Shown in pieces: positions 18,908 through 28,079 of a stretch of 64,000 bases of DNA. The first letter of the stretch is position 1, and each line of letters starts with the position of its first letter. The notes below the pieces were generated by a model that was not told the origin of the DNA, ran no database searches, and saw only the letters and a list, made by a program, of their open reading frames with translations. The position numbers and the translations under genes are program-made. Source of the stretch: Cupriavidus alkaliphilus (GTDB taxonomy: Bacteria; Pseudomonadota; Gammaproteobacteria; Burkholderiales; Burkholderiaceae); contig NZ_FMAD01000006.1 of NCBI RefSeq assembly GCF_900094595.1, positions 310,001-374,000 on the forward strand. Direction: 5' to 3'.

Positions 18908-20039
18908 GCCGGCGCCGCCCGGCCCGCCGCTGTGGCTGCTGGCCGAGCTGACCTACCGCTGCCCGCTGCACTGCGCGTTCTGCTCCAATCCGGTCGACTA
19001 TGCCCGCCATGCGGAGGAACTGGATACCGCGCAGTGGTGCGACGTGTTCACCCAGGCACGCGCGCTGGGCGCGGTGCAGCTGGGCTTGTCCGGCGGCGAG
19101 CCGCTGCTGCGCAAGGACCTGGAAACCCTGGTGCGCCATGCGCGCGGCCAGGGCTTCTACACCAACCTGATCACCTCCGGCGTGGGGCTGACCGACGCCC
19201 GCCTGGCGGCGCTGCGCGACGCGGGCCTGGACCATATCCAGCTGTCGTTCCAGGACTCCACGCGCGAGCTCAATGACTTCCTGTCGAGCACGCGCACGTT
19301 CGAGCTGAAGCAGCGCGTCGCCAGGCTGATCAAGGCGCACGGCTATCCGATGGTGATGAACTGCGTGCTGCACCGGCACAACCTGCCGCACGTCGGCACC
19401 ATCATCGAGCTGGCCTTGCAACTCGGCGCGGAATACCTGGAGCTGGCCAATACGCAGTATTACGGCTGGGCCTGGGAGAACCGGCTGGCGCTGATGCCGA
19501 CGCGGGAACAGCTGCGCGAGGCCGAGGCCGTGGTGCGGCAGTACCGCGCGCGCATCGGCCGGCAATGCCAGATCCTGTTCGTGGTGCCGGATTATTTCGA
19601 GGAACGGCCGAAGAAATGCATGAACGGCTGGGGCACCACCTTCCTGGGCGTGGCGCCCGACGGCACCGCGCTGCCGTGCCATGCCGCGCGCATGCTGCCG
19701 GAACTGGCGTTGCCCAACGTCAAGACCGACACGCTGCGCCAGATCTGGCAGCACAGCGACGCCTTCCGCCGCTTTCGCGGCACGCAGTGGATGCCGCAAC
19801 CGTGCCGCTCGTGCGAGCACAGCGAAGCGGATCTTGGCGGCTGCCGCTGCCAGGCCTTCCTGGTCACCGGCGATGCCGCCGCGACCGACCCCGCCTGCGC
19901 GCAGGCGCCCGGGCACGGGCGGTTGCGCGAGATCGTGCTGGAGGGCCGGCTGGCGGCGGCGCAAGCGCGCGAGTACCCGATGGTGTTTCGCAGCGACGGC
20001 AACTCGCTGAGATTGAGCGCAGGGCGCGGCGAGCGTTGA
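18864..20039 (+). CDS. pqqE: PqqA peptide cyclase PqqE (radical SAM)
   Basis: 391-residue radical SAM enzyme that forms the Glu-Tyr carbon-carbon bond in PqqA. The CxxxCxxC cluster motif is Cys33, Cys37 and Cys40 (CPLHCAFC), and GLSGGEPLLRKDL follows. The C-terminal SPASM-type Cys set for two more Fe-S clusters is in KKCMNGW, LPCHAARM, QPCRSCEHSE and GCRCQAF. The start lies 44 bp inside pqqD; a second Met at 18879 is possible. It ends the operon and converges with a cytochrome gene. No pqqF follows. Confidence 0.95.
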   Translation: MPLSNMPPNAAGWSEPAPPGPPLWLLAELTYRCPLHCAFCSNPVDYARHAEELDTAQWCDVFTQARALGAVQLGLSGGEPLLRKDLETLVRHARGQGFYTNLITSGVGLTDARLAALRDAGLDHIQLSFQDSTRELNDFLSSTRTFELKQRVARLIKAHGYPMVMNCVLHRHNLPHVGTIIELALQLGAEYLELANTQYYGWAWENRLALMPTREQLREAEAVVRQYRARIGRQCQILFVVPDYFEERPKKCMNGWGTTFLGVAPDGTALPCHAARMLPELALPNVKTDTLRQIWQHSDAFRRFRGTQWMPQPCRSCEHSEADLGGCRCQAFLVTGDAAATDPACAQAPGHGRLREIVLEGRLAAAQAREYPMVFRSDGNSLRLSAGRGER

Positions 20040-20146
20040 ATCAGCGCCCGCGCCGGCGCCGCCGCACGCGGGTCTTGCGCCGCCCGCCCATGACCGCGAC
20101 GGGGCCGCGGCCGACGCAGCGGCCGGCGCCGACGCACCGCCCTGGC

Positions 20147-20470
20147 TCAGCCGACGCCAAGCACCCACTCCGCCAGCTTCTTCGCATCGTCCTCTCCCAG
20201 ATTGCCATGCGGCGGCATCGGGATCCGGCCCCATGTCCCCTTGCCGCCCTCGCGGATCTTCTTCGCCAGCGACGCGGCCGCCTGGCTGTCGCCCTTGTAG
20301 CGCGCCGCCACCTCGGCAAACCCTGGCCCCACCAGCTTCGACTGCATGCCATGGCAGGAAAAGCAGCCGTTCTTGTCAGCCAGCGCCTGCATCTCCGCCG
20401 ACGTGGCGGCCAGCGCCGCTGCCGGCAACATCGCGCCAGCCGCCGCCAGCGCCATCCATTCTTTCTTCAT
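20147..20470 (-). CDS. c-type cytochrome (c551/c8-like)
   Basis: 107-residue periplasmic monoheme cytochrome. It has a signal peptide (about 1-22, ending AALAATS), heme site CFSCH (Cys36, Cys39, His40) and a Met ligand in IPMPPHG. Size and motifs resemble the cytochromes c551 that pass electrons onward from quinoprotein ethanol dehydrogenases. It lies 98 bp downstream of the dehydrogenase gene on the same strand and is probably cotranscribed. It converges with pqqE across 107 bp of GC-rich sequence in which nothing else is recognised. Confidence 0.9.
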   Translation of the reverse strand: MKKEWMALAAAGAMLPAAALAATSAEMQALADKNGCFSCHGMQSKLVGPGFAEVAARYKGDSQAAASLAKKIREGGKGTWGRIPMPPHGNLGEDDAKKLAEWVLGVG

Positions 20471-20568
20471 ACCTGTATCCCGATCCGATGCTGTTGCTAC
20501 CGTGCCCCGCGCACGCCCCGCATCGGGCGATGCGATGGCGTGCGCGCGGCTGTTTCACCCGTTGATGT

Positions 20569-22329
20569 TCAGCTCTTGTGCAGCTTGAATACCCACACCG
20601 AGCCGCCCTGCTCCAGGAAATTCACGCGCTTGGCCACCTCGCCGCCCCACAGCGGCACCGCGCCGCCCCAGCCGGATACCACCGCGACGAACTGCTCGCC
20701 GTTCTCTTCCCACGTGACCGGCGGCGCGACCACGCCGCTGCCGGTCTGGAACTGCCACAGCTCCTTGCCGGTCTTGGCGTCGGCAGCCTTCAGGTAGCCT
20801 TCCGGCGTGCCCCAGAACACCAGCCCGCCGGCGGTGGTCATGGCGCCGCCCCACAGCGGCGCGCCGTTCTTGACCTCCCAGACGATCTTGCCGGTCTTGG
20901 GGTTGATCGCGCGCAGGGAGCCGATGTAGTCATCGTTCAGCGGCTGGATGGTGAAGCCCGCGCCCAGGAATGCGGCGCCCTTCTTGTAGCTGATGGGCTC
21001 GTTCCAGATGTCCATGCCCCATTCGTTGGCCGGCACGTAGAACAGGCCGGTCTGCGGGCTGTAGGCCATCGGCTGCTGGTTCTTGCCGCCGAGGAAACCC
21101 GGCGCCGCGAACACCGACTTGCCCTTCTTCTCGCCGTTGGCGGCGGCCGGGTCGCCGGGGCGACCCTCGGCGACGTAGTCGGGGCGGCCGCTCTTCAGGT
21201 CGATGCCGGTGGCCCAGGTGATCTTCTTGACGAAGGGGAAGGCATTGACCAGCTTGCCGCTGCTGGCATCGTTGACGTAGAAGAAGCCGTTGCGGTCGGC
21301 CTTGCCGCCCATGCGCTTGCCGTCCAGGTCGAAGGTGACGAACTCGTTCACGCCGTCGAAGTCCCAGCCGTCGTTGGGGGTGTTCTGGTAGTGCCAGACG
21401 ATCTTGCCGGTGGCGGGATCGAGCGCGACGGTCGACGCGGAGTAGAGGTTGTCGCCCTTGCGGATATGGCTGTTCCACGGGCCGGGATTGCCGGTGCCGA
21501 AGTAGGCCAGGCCGGTCGCGGGGTCATAGGTGCCGCCCAGCCACGTGGCCGCGCCGCCGGTCTTCCAGGTCTCGCCGGGCCAGCTGGCGTTCTGGGTGCC
21601 GGTCATGCCGATCTCGGTCTTGTTGCCGTCCTTGTCGTACTTGTAGCCCATATGGCCTTCGACCACCGGCCGGGACCATACCAGTTGCCCGGTCTTGGCA
21701 TCGCGCGCGTCGACGCGCCCGACCACGCCGAACTCGCCGCCCGAGATGCCGGTCAGCACCAGGCCCTTGGCCACCAGCGGCGCCGCCGTGTACGAATAGC
21801 CGGCCGCGTAGTCCTCCAGCTTCTCCTTCCACACCACCTTGCCGCTGTTCTGGTCCAGCGCCACCAGCTGCGCGTCGAGCGTGCCGAAGATCACCAGATT
21901 GTCGTACAGCGCCGCGCCGCGGTTGACCACGTCGCAGCACGGCATGATGCCTTCGGGCAGGCGGTGCTCGTACTTCCACAGCTTGCGCCCGGTCTTCACG
22001 TCGAGCGCATAGATGCGCGAATACGAGGCGGTGACGAACATCTTGCCGTCGTGGATCAGCGGCTGCGATTCCTGCCCGCGCTGCTTCTCGCCGCCGAACG
22101 AGAACGACCACGCCGGCACCAGCCGGCCCACGTTCTTGGTGTTGATGCGCGACAGCGTGGAATAGCGCTGGCCCTGCGGGCCCATACCCCACGACAGCAC
22201 GTCGCCGGGGGACTTCGCGTCGTTCTCGATCATGGCGTCGCTTACCGTCGCCTGCGCCGCCTGCGCGGCAACGCTCGCCGCGGCGGCCGCGATTGCCGCG
22301 ACCGCCAGCCCTACTCGTAACGTCCTCAT
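20569..22329 (-). CDS. exaF: PQQ-dependent alcohol dehydrogenase, lanthanide-type (ExaF/PedH-like)
   Basis: 586-residue periplasmic quinoprotein with a signal peptide (about 1-26) and eight-bladed propeller W motifs. It oxidises primary alcohols, probably ethanol and similar, to aldehydes. The redox vicinal disulfide is Cys131-Cys132 (MPCCDVV). Metal ligands are Glu199, Asn281 and catalytic Asp323, and the motif WDFDG supplies Asp325, the extra carboxylate that marks lanthanide-dependent XoxF, ExaF and PedH; calcium enzymes have Ala, Ser or Thr there. The start at 22329 is preferred over 22335 because AGGAG is then six bases away. A sigma-54 element lies upstream. No second, calcium-type dehydrogenase is in the window. 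Confidence 0.92.
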   Translation of the reverse strand: MRTLRVGLAVAAIAAAAASVAAQAAQATVSDAMIENDAKSPGDVLSWGMGPQGQRYSTLSRINTKNVGRLVPAWSFSFGGEKQRGQESQPLIHDGKMFVTASYSRIYALDVKTGRKLWKYEHRLPEGIMPCCDVVNRGAALYDNLVIFGTLDAQLVALDQNSGKVVWKEKLEDYAAGYSYTAAPLVAKGLVLTGISGGEFGVVGRVDARDAKTGQLVWSRPVVEGHMGYKYDKDGNKTEIGMTGTQNASWPGETWKTGGAATWLGGTYDPATGLAYFGTGNPGPWNSHIRKGDNLYSASTVALDPATGKIVWHYQNTPNDGWDFDGVNEFVTFDLDGKRMGGKADRNGFFYVNDASSGKLVNAFPFVKKITWATGIDLKSGRPDYVAEGRPGDPAAANGEKKGKSVFAAPGFLGGKNQQPMAYSPQTGLFYVPANEWGMDIWNEPISYKKGAAFLGAGFTIQPLNDDYIGSLRAINPKTGKIVWEVKNGAPLWGGAMTTAGGLVFWGTPEGYLKAADAKTGKELWQFQTGSGVVAPPVTWEENGEQFVAVVSGWGGAVPLWGGEVAKRVNFLEQGGSVWVFKLHKS

Positions 22330-22395
22330 TGCCATCTCCTCTCTTGTTTTGGATTTCGCTGGTGCGCCACTGCGCCACACACCAGCACGCAAATG

Positions 22396-22410
22396 GCAAA
22401 TCCCATGCCA
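22396..22410 (-). promoter_or_regulatory. sigma-54 -24/-12 promoter for the quinoprotein gene
   Basis: The minus strand reads TGGCATGGGATTTGC, an excellent match to TGGCAY-N5-TTGC with GG-N10-GC spacing. It lies about 67 bp upstream of the dehydrogenase ATG and points toward it. Confidence 0.75.
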
Positions 22411-22472
22411 GTGGGCCGGGGCCCGATCACGCGCCCTGCAGGCCCGCCGCACGGTTGCGGCCCGCGCCAGCG

Positions 22473-22489
22473 TGCAACACTGCGTTGCA
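22473..22489. promoter_or_regulatory. palindromic enhancer candidate upstream of exaF
   Basis: TGCAACACTGCGTTGCA has perfect 6-bp arms around a 5-bp centre. It lies about 65 bp upstream of the exaF sigma-54 element. The core GCAACACTGC recurs exactly at 12782-12791 near the activator gene. Confidence 0.45.
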
Positions 22490-22524
22490 GCTGCGCCAGA
22501 ATTGAACAGCCCAAGCCGGCGCCT

Positions 22525-23463
22525 TCAGCGGGCCAGCGCGGCTTCCTCGTGCGCCGGGTAGAGATGGATCACGTTGCGCAGGTACTCGGCGGGCAGCGCG
22601 CCCCAGCGCGCAAAGGGCTCGGGCACCGGCATGGCCATGACCTCGGCCAGGTCGCGTCCCTGCGCCGCGGCCTCGCGCAGGCGCGTGTCGAGCCATTGCA
22701 GGTAGGCGCGCGTCTGCGCGATGGCTTCCGTGCCGCCCAGCGCGGGCCCGTGGCTGGGAACCAGCAGGCGCGCCCCGCTCTGCTCCATCAGCGCCTGCAG
22801 CCGCGCCAGGCTGTCCAGCCAGCGGCCGATGTGCGCATGCGGCGTGGTCGGGATGCGCTCACGGAACACCAGCCCGCCGGCAAAGACGATGCCGGCGTCG
22901 CGGTCCAGCAGCACCAGGTCCGCGTCGGTATGGCCTTCCAGGCGGATCAGTTCCAGCGTGCGGCGCCCGATCGTCCGTGGGCCCGGCGCCAGCGCGTGCA
23001 CCGGCGGCGCGGGTTCGGTGCCGCGCATCCAGTCGCCGCACAGACGGTAGAGGTTGTCGGCATAGGCCGCGCCTTCGCGGCGCGCGCCGTCGAGGGTGGC
23101 GGGCAGCGCGCTGGCGCCCACGTCGGCATAGGCCTGGTTGCCGAAGAAGTAGTCGGGATGCAGGTTCAGGTTCAGCACCAGCCGTACCGGCGCGCCGGTC
23201 AGCGCGGCGATGGCGCGGCGCTGCTGCTCGCCATATTCGCGCGACGGGCCGGTGTTGATCACTACCACGCCGTCGCCGGTGTCGATAAAGGCGGTATTGA
23301 TGATGTTGCAGCCATTGGCCGGCGCGAAGTCGGCATTGGCGCCTTCCAGCAGCCACACGCCGGCGCCGATCTCGCGCGGGGCCAGGCGGTAGTCGGGCGG
23401 CTGCGCGGGTGCCGCGAGGACCGCAGCCGTGGCCAGCCACAGCAACAGCAGCGCCGGCTTCAT
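22525..23463 (-). CDS. quinoprotein relay system zinc metallohydrolase 2 (MBL fold)
   Basis: 312-residue metallo-beta-lactamase-fold protein with a signal peptide (about 1-18), so periplasmic. The usual HxHxDH site is altered to Asn100-x-His102-x-Asp104-Tyr105, while GHTD (177-180) and SHGP (237-240) remain. It matches the second SoxH-related family linked to PQQ dehydrogenases. Its ATG overlaps the SoxYZ-like carrier stop by 4 bp, which suggests the two act together. Whether it keeps hydrolase activity is uncertain given the changed ligands. Confidence 0.85.
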   Translation of the reverse strand: MKPALLLLWLATAAVLAAPAQPPDYRLAPREIGAGVWLLEGANADFAPANGCNIINTAFIDTGDGVVVINTGPSREYGEQQRRAIAALTGAPVRLVLNLNLHPDYFFGNQAYADVGASALPATLDGARREGAAYADNLYRLCGDWMRGTEPAPPVHALAPGPRTIGRRTLELIRLEGHTDADLVLLDRDAGIVFAGGLVFRERIPTTPHAHIGRWLDSLARLQALMEQSGARLLVPSHGPALGGTEAIAQTRAYLQWLDTRLREAAAQGRDLAEVMAMPVPEPFARWGALPAEYLRNVIHLYPAHEEAALAR

Positions 23464-24281
23464 GGCGACACCCGCGCCGCGATGCGGTTGCCGTTGTTGT
23501 CGTGGCCGGCCACGGTCATCCCCGGCACCACCGCCTCGCGCAGGTCGAACGAGAAGATCGGGTTCTCGGCCACGGGCTCGTGCAGGGTCAGCCGCAACAG
23601 CGGCTGCCGCGCCGCGTCGGCCAGCACCAGGGTCTCGAGATGGAACGCCGGGATGCCGGCAACCAGGCCGGTGTCCATCGGGTGCATCACGCGCAGCCGC
23701 ACGCGCGCGCCGGCCTGGCCCTGGCCTTCGCCCTGACCCAGGCCCGGAAACACGCGCGCCTCGACCCGGTTGAGGGTGCGGCTCCAGCTGCCGTCGCGGC
23801 GGGTCGCCCCGGGCACGGTGCAGCCACCGCCGCCGGCGTCGACCCAGGTGCTGCCGACATGCCAGGTGCCGTCGCGCGTGCGCGCCGCCACCCGCACCGG
23901 CGAGGCCTGCTCCAGCTTGAAGCGGAACGACAGCGAGGGGCGCACCCGCAGCGGCTCGAACGCCAGCACCGGGCGGATCGGGTTGCGGTCCACCGCCACC
24001 ACGATGCGCTCGACCTCGCCCAGCGCCGACGCGTCGAAGGCAATCGGCACGCGCATGGGGTCTTCGGCAAAGGCCGGCCCGGTGACGCGCACGCGGCTGT
24101 CGAACACCACCGGGCCCTGCTGCAGCAGTTCCTTGTGGATCCAGGCCCATTGCGGCGACTGCATCGGATCGTCGTGCACGATCCCGGCACCGGTGCCGGG
24201 CGCGGCTGACACAGTGGCGCCGGCCAACCCTAGCCACGCCAGCCACGCCAGCAGCGCCATGTCCTGGCGGCGGCCGGTCAT
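23460..24281 (-). CDS. quinoprotein dehydrogenase-associated SoxYZ-like carrier
   Basis: 273-residue periplasmic protein with a signal peptide (about 1-26). A SoxY-like part (about 35-155) ends in the swinging-arm motif GGGGC with Cys154, and a SoxZ-like part follows (about 190-270). In sulfur oxidation the SoxY Cys carries sulfur intermediates; here the fused carrier accompanies a PQQ dehydrogenase and its cargo is unknown. It is overlapped by 4 bp with both the ABC permease gene before it and metallohydrolase 2 after it. Unlike SoxY, the Cys is not at the C-terminus because SoxZ is joined on. Confidence 0.85.
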   Translation of the reverse strand: MTGRRQDMALLAWLAWLGLAGATVSAAPGTGAGIVHDDPMQSPQWAWIHKELLQQGPVVFDSRVRVTGPAFAEDPMRVPIAFDASALGEVERIVVAVDRNPIRPVLAFEPLRVRPSLSFRFKLEQASPVRVAARTRDGTWHVGSTWVDAGGGGCTVPGATRRDGSWSRTLNRVEARVFPGLGQGEGQGQAGARVRLRVMHPMDTGLVAGIPAFHLETLVLADAARQPLLRLTLHEPVAENPIFSFDLREAVVPGMTVAGHDNNGNRIAARVSP

Positions 24282-25108
24282 GCCGGCGCCCCGCGGCGCG
24301 CCATGCCGCGCTGCGGGTCGTAGCCGCGCAGCGCCAGCGCGAAAAACACCACCGCGCAGGCCGCGACGATGGCAAGGCTGTGCGGCGCCAGCTGCCCGTA
24401 CAGCGCGAAGCGGATCGCCTCGACCGCATGCGTGAACGGGTTCAGCCGCGCCAGCTGGTACACCGCCTCGGCGCCCGACTCCTGCAGGCGCCACAGCGGA
24501 TACAGCGCCGAGCTGATGAAGAACATCGGGAAGATGACGAAGTTCATGGTGCCGGCAAAATTCTCCAGCTGGCGCACATGGACCGACAGCAGCAGGCCAA
24601 GCGCGCCCAGCATCAGCGCGGCCAGCGTCATCGCGCCCAGGCCGGCCAGCAGGTGCAGCGGCGCGAAGCGGATGCCGAAGGCCGCCGCCACCAGCACGAA
24701 CGCCGCCATCTGCAGCAGCGACAGCATCGTCCCCGCCGCCAGCTTGCAGCCCAGCAGCCAGCCGCGCGGCAGCGGCGCGGTCAGCAGCAGCCGCATCACG
24801 CCCATCTCGCGGTCGTACACCATCGCCAGCGACGACTGCATGCCGTTGAACAGCGCGATCATGCCCAGCAGCCCGGGCGCGACATAGACCTGGTATTCGA
24901 TGTAGCTGTCGTACGGCGGCGCGATCGCGACGCCCAGCGCGTTCTGGAAGCCCGCGGCGAACACCAGCAGCCACAGCAGCGGGCGCACCAGCGACGACAG
25001 CAGCCGGCCGGGCTGGCGCAGGTACTTGCGCAGCTCGCGGCCGCAGACGGCGCGCAGCGCGCGCCAGCGATGGCGCATCAACGGTGGCATGGTGGCGGGC
25101 ATGGTCAT
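24278..25108 (-). CDS. ABC-2 type permease of the PQQ alcohol dehydrogenase system (PedC-like)
   Basis: 276-residue inner-membrane permease with six predicted helices and the ABC-2 exporter pattern (VYDREMGVMRLLLTAPLPRG near 98-117; NPFTHAVEAIRFALYG near 230). ABC-2 permeases normally export or extrude substrates, so this is not a classical importer even though a binding protein is next to it. It pairs with the ATPase gene at 27300. Families of this type are known from phenylethanol and ethanol oxidation loci. The 4-bp overlap with the SoxYZ-like carrier indicates a single operon. Confidence 0.87.
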   Translation of the reverse strand: MTMPATMPPLMRHRWRALRAVCGRELRKYLRQPGRLLSSLVRPLLWLLVFAAGFQNALGVAIAPPYDSYIEYQVYVAPGLLGMIALFNGMQSSLAMVYDREMGVMRLLLTAPLPRGWLLGCKLAAGTMLSLLQMAAFVLVAAAFGIRFAPLHLLAGLGAMTLAALMLGALGLLLSVHVRQLENFAGTMNFVIFPMFFISSALYPLWRLQESGAEAVYQLARLNPFTHAVEAIRFALYGQLAPHSLAIVAACAVVFFALALRGYDPQRGMARRGAPA

Positions 25109-25112
25109 GGTG

Positions 25113-26291
25113 TCAGGTCGGGGCGCGGCACGCCGTGTCGGCTTCGTCGGCGCCCAGGGTGTCGAGATTGTTCTTCGGATGCAGCACGCCTTCGACCGGC
25201 GCGGTGCCGATCACGCCGTCCGGGTGCGCCAGCATCAGCGGCTGGCGCAGCTGGCGGTCCCAGCGCCGGAACGACAGCGGCGGGCCCTTGAAACCGTCCA
25301 CCACCACCTGCCCCGTGGCCAGCGCCTGCGCCTGCGCGGCAAAGCCCGCGGGCTGCCGCACCACGCTCTCGGCAATCGCCTTGACCGCGACCCAGGCGGC
25401 CCAGTCGTAGCCGGTCATCGGCCGGCCCGCGGCGCGCGCGAAGCGCCGGTTGAGCTGCGGCCCGCCGTTGCGCTCCCAGGCCCAGTGCCAGGCCTGCGCG
25501 CCCAGGCCGCTGGCGCCCACCACCGGGCGTGGCGACTGCGTGGCGTAGGGCAGGCCGCGCGCGAACTCGCCATCGGCATCGGCCACCACCACCACGTCGT
25601 AGTCCGCGCCACCGGTCAGCAGCCTGACATTTGCCTGGTCGCGCTCGCGCGGATCGTTGGACAGCCGGAACGCGCGCTGCGCACTCCAGGCAATGCCGAA
25701 GCGCCGCGCCGCGCCCAGCAGCGCGTCGCGCTGCGCGGCGTCGGCCGCGGACGGGCCGCTCAGCAGCAGCGCGCGGCGCCACTTGCGCGCGGCCAGGTAC
25801 TGCATCAGCGCGTCGGCGCGCATACGCATGCTCGGCAGCGTATGCAGCAGCACCGGCGCGCAGCCGGCGCCGCGCAGCGCATCGTCGTCGGCCGAGACAT
25901 TGAACAGCAGCGCCTCGCCCGGCCTGACCGCCCCCGCGGCTGCCCTGACCGAAGCCGGCGGCAGGTCCAGCAGGATAAAGCGCGTGCCCTGGCGCGCCAG
26001 CGCCGCGACCAGCGTGGCGACCTCCGCTTCGGTGCGGGCCTGCTGCGCCTCGACCCGGAGCGACTGGCCCGCGGCCTCCAGCGCAAAGCGCGCTTCCGCC
26101 GCCGCCACCTGGGCGCCGTCGAGCGCGCGGCCCTGCGGCTGGTCGGGATAGCGCAGCGCCAGGCGCCGCGGCGCGTGGCGGGCATCGTCGTCCAGCGACA
26201 CCACCGCCACGCGCACCTCCGCGGCATGCAGCGGCAAAGCCAGCGCCGCCGCCAGCGTGAAGGGCAGCACCGCCAGCGCCCGCTCAGTCAT
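25113..26291 (-). CDS. ABC substrate-binding protein, PQQ alcohol dehydrogenase system (PedB-like)
   Basis: 392-residue periplasmic binding protein of the branched-chain amino-acid receptor type with a signal peptide (about 1-23, ending LPLHAAEVR). Landmarks are VAVVSLDDDARHAPRR near the mature start, TGYDWAAWVAVKAIAESV and a C-terminal HPKNNLDTLGADEADTAC. It overlaps the beta-propeller gene by 8 bp and is followed after 4 bp by the permease. The ATG at 26291 was chosen for the signal peptide. The natural ligand is unknown; it may sense or present an alcohol or cofactor rather than feed an importer. Confidence 0.84.
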   Translation of the reverse strand: MTERALAVLPFTLAAALALPLHAAEVRVAVVSLDDDARHAPRRLALRYPDQPQGRALDGAQVAAAEARFALEAAGQSLRVEAQQARTEAEVATLVAALARQGTRFILLDLPPASVRAAAGAVRPGEALLFNVSADDDALRGAGCAPVLLHTLPSMRMRADALMQYLAARKWRRALLLSGPSAADAAQRDALLGAARRFGIAWSAQRAFRLSNDPRERDQANVRLLTGGADYDVVVVADADGEFARGLPYATQSPRPVVGASGLGAQAWHWAWERNGGPQLNRRFARAAGRPMTGYDWAAWVAVKAIAESVVRQPAGFAAQAQALATGQVVVDGFKGPPLSFRRWDRQLRQPLMLAHPDGVIGTAPVEGVLHPKNNLDTLGADEADTACRAPT

Positions 26292-27303
26292 CGATCGCCA
26301 CCGAATGCGGCACGCGGCCGGCCTTGAGCGTGGCCACCGCCTTGCGGCTGGCGGTGTCGACCACGCTGACATCGTCGGACAGCCCGTTGGCGACGTAGAG
26401 CCGGGCGTTGTCGCGGCTCAGCGCCAGCCCCCACGCGCGCCGCCCCACCAGCACGTAGTCCTGCACGCGGCGCGACGCCACCTCCACCACCGCGACGTGG
26501 TTGGCGCGGCCCAATCCGATATAGGCGTGCGTGCCGTCGCCGCTCGCCGCCATCCCCACCGGGGTCACGTCTTCGGCGCGCATGCCGCGCGGCGCGAAGG
26601 CAATGGTCTGCACCACCTCCAGCGTATCGGTGCGGATCACGCTGACGCTGGCCGACAACTCGTTCGACACCCACAGCTCCTTGCCGCCGCGCACCAGCAG
26701 CAGCCGGCGCGGCCGGTTGCCGACGCGGATATTGCGCACCACCTTGCGCGAGGCCACGTCGACCACATGCACGAGGTTGGCCACCTCCGAGGCGACATAC
26801 ACCTGGCGTCCGTCCGCGCTGACCCTGACGCCTTCGGGCTCTTCGCCCACCGCCACCGCGAACACGCGCTTGCCGGAGCCGGTGTCGTAGGCCGACAGCA
26901 GCGCGTCTTCTTCGTTCGACACGTAGAGCGTGCGGCCATCCTGGCTGAGATCGAACAGTTCCGGATCGTCCCCGACCGGCAGCGACGCCACGGTCTTGCG
27001 CGTCGCCACATCGACCACGTCGACGCGGTGGTCGTCGCTGCAGGCCACGTACAGCCGCGCGCGGTCCGGCGACAGCTGCAGGTGGCGCGGGCGCCGGCAC
27101 TGGCGCCATGCCGCCAGCTGCTGCCCGCTGCGGGCATCGTAGGCGGTCAGGGCGTCGTCCTTTTCACTGGAGACAAAGACCTGCCGGGTGGCGGCGCGCG
27201 CTGCGCCGCCCTGGGCGCCCTCGGCCAGGCCGGCGGCAACCAGCAATGCGGTGGCCAGCAGCCAGGCGCCGGCAAGCCAGGCGGGAGATGGCATCGGGTT
27301 CAT
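26284..27303 (-). CDS. PQQ-dependent catabolism-associated beta-propeller protein
   Basis: 339-residue secreted protein with a signal peptide (about 1-35) and repeated YVTN-type blades (for example LYVACSDDHRVDVVD, LYVSNEEDALLSAYD, VYVASEVANLVHVVD, LYVANGLSDDVSVVD), giving a seven-bladed propeller. Such proteins accompany the PQQ alcohol dehydrogenase ABC system; their role is unproven. The ATG at 27303 overlaps the ATPase stop by 4 bp in ATGA, which decides the start over the Met three codons later. It is co-directional with the rest of the operon. Confidence 0.87.
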   Translation of the reverse strand: MNPMPSPAWLAGAWLLATALLVAAGLAEGAQGGAARAATRQVFVSSEKDDALTAYDARSGQQLAAWRQCRRPRHLQLSPDRARLYVACSDDHRVDVVDVATRKTVASLPVGDDPELFDLSQDGRTLYVSNEEDALLSAYDTGSGKRVFAVAVGEEPEGVRVSADGRQVYVASEVANLVHVVDVASRKVVRNIRVGNRPRRLLLVRGGKELWVSNELSASVSVIRTDTLEVVQTIAFAPRGMRAEDVTPVGMAASGDGTHAYIGLGRANHVAVVEVASRRVQDYVLVGRRAWGLALSRDNARLYVANGLSDDVSVVDTASRKAVATLKAGRVPHSVAIDD

Positions 27304-28079
27304 GCGGTGAGCTCCATTTGCGCGGCGCGGACGACCGACGGCGTCATGGCCAGGAAGGCGGCTTCCAGCGTCGCGGCCGCGGTGGCACCCAGCAGCGCGG
27401 CCGGGGTGCCGTCGAAGCGCACCGCGCCGCGGTCGAGCACGATCACGCGGTCGGCCTGTTCCACCTCCTGCACCAGGTGGGTGGCCCACAGCACGCCGGC
27501 CCCGGCATGCCGCGCCAGCCGCCGGGTCTCGGCCAGCAGCTGCGCGCGCGAGGCCGGGTCCAGCCCCACCGTCGGCTCGTCCAGCAGCAGCATGGCCGGT
27601 TCATGCAGCAGCGCGCGCGCCAGCTCGACCTTGCGCCGGCTGCCGCCCGACAGCTCGCGCACCGGCGCTTGCGCGCGCGGCGCCAGGCCGAAGGCCTGCA
27701 GCAGGCGCGCGATGCGCTGCGCCGCCACGTGGCGCGGCAGCCCATGCAGGTCGGCATGGAAGCGCAGGTTGGCGTGCACGGACAGGTCCAGGTCGATGGC
27801 AGGCTGCTGGAACACGATGCCCAGCTGCGCCAGCGCGCGCACGGGCTCGCGCCGCATGTCGCAGCCCATCACCGCGACCTGTCCGGCATCGGCGACGAAC
27901 AGGCCGCTGAGGACCTGGAACAGCGTGGTCTTGCCCGCGCCATTGGGCCCCAGCAACGCCACGAACTCGCCGCGCCGCACGCACAGCGAGACCCCGTCGA
28001 GCGCGACGCGGCCGCCGAACGCCTTGCGCACTGCGTCGCAAGCAAGCGCCGGCGCTTCCTGGATTGGCAGCGCGCTCAT
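27300..28079 (-). CDS. ABC transporter ATP-binding protein of the PQQ alcohol dehydrogenase system (PedA-like)
   Basis: 259-residue ABC ATPase with Walker A GPNGAGKT (near 43-50), Q-loop FQQPAID, signature LSGGSRRK and Walker B LLLDEPTVGLDP, followed by a His switch in WATHLVQE. It should power the ABC-2 permease at 24278. The ATG at 28079 follows AAGGAG and overlaps the Bug-receptor stop by 4 bp, so the receptor gene is the first cistron of this operon. Closest by pattern to ATPases of PQQ alcohol dehydrogenase loci. Confidence 0.88.
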   Translation of the reverse strand: MSALPIQEAPALACDAVRKAFGGRVALDGVSLCVRRGEFVALLGPNGAGKTTLFQVLSGLFVADAGQVAVMGCDMRREPVRALAQLGIVFQQPAIDLDLSVHANLRFHADLHGLPRHVAAQRIARLLQAFGLAPRAQAPVRELSGGSRRKVELARALLHEPAMLLLDEPTVGLDPASRAQLLAETRRLARHAGAGVLWATHLVQEVEQADRVIVLDRGAVRFDGTPAALLGATAAATLEAAFLAMTPSVVRAAQMELTA

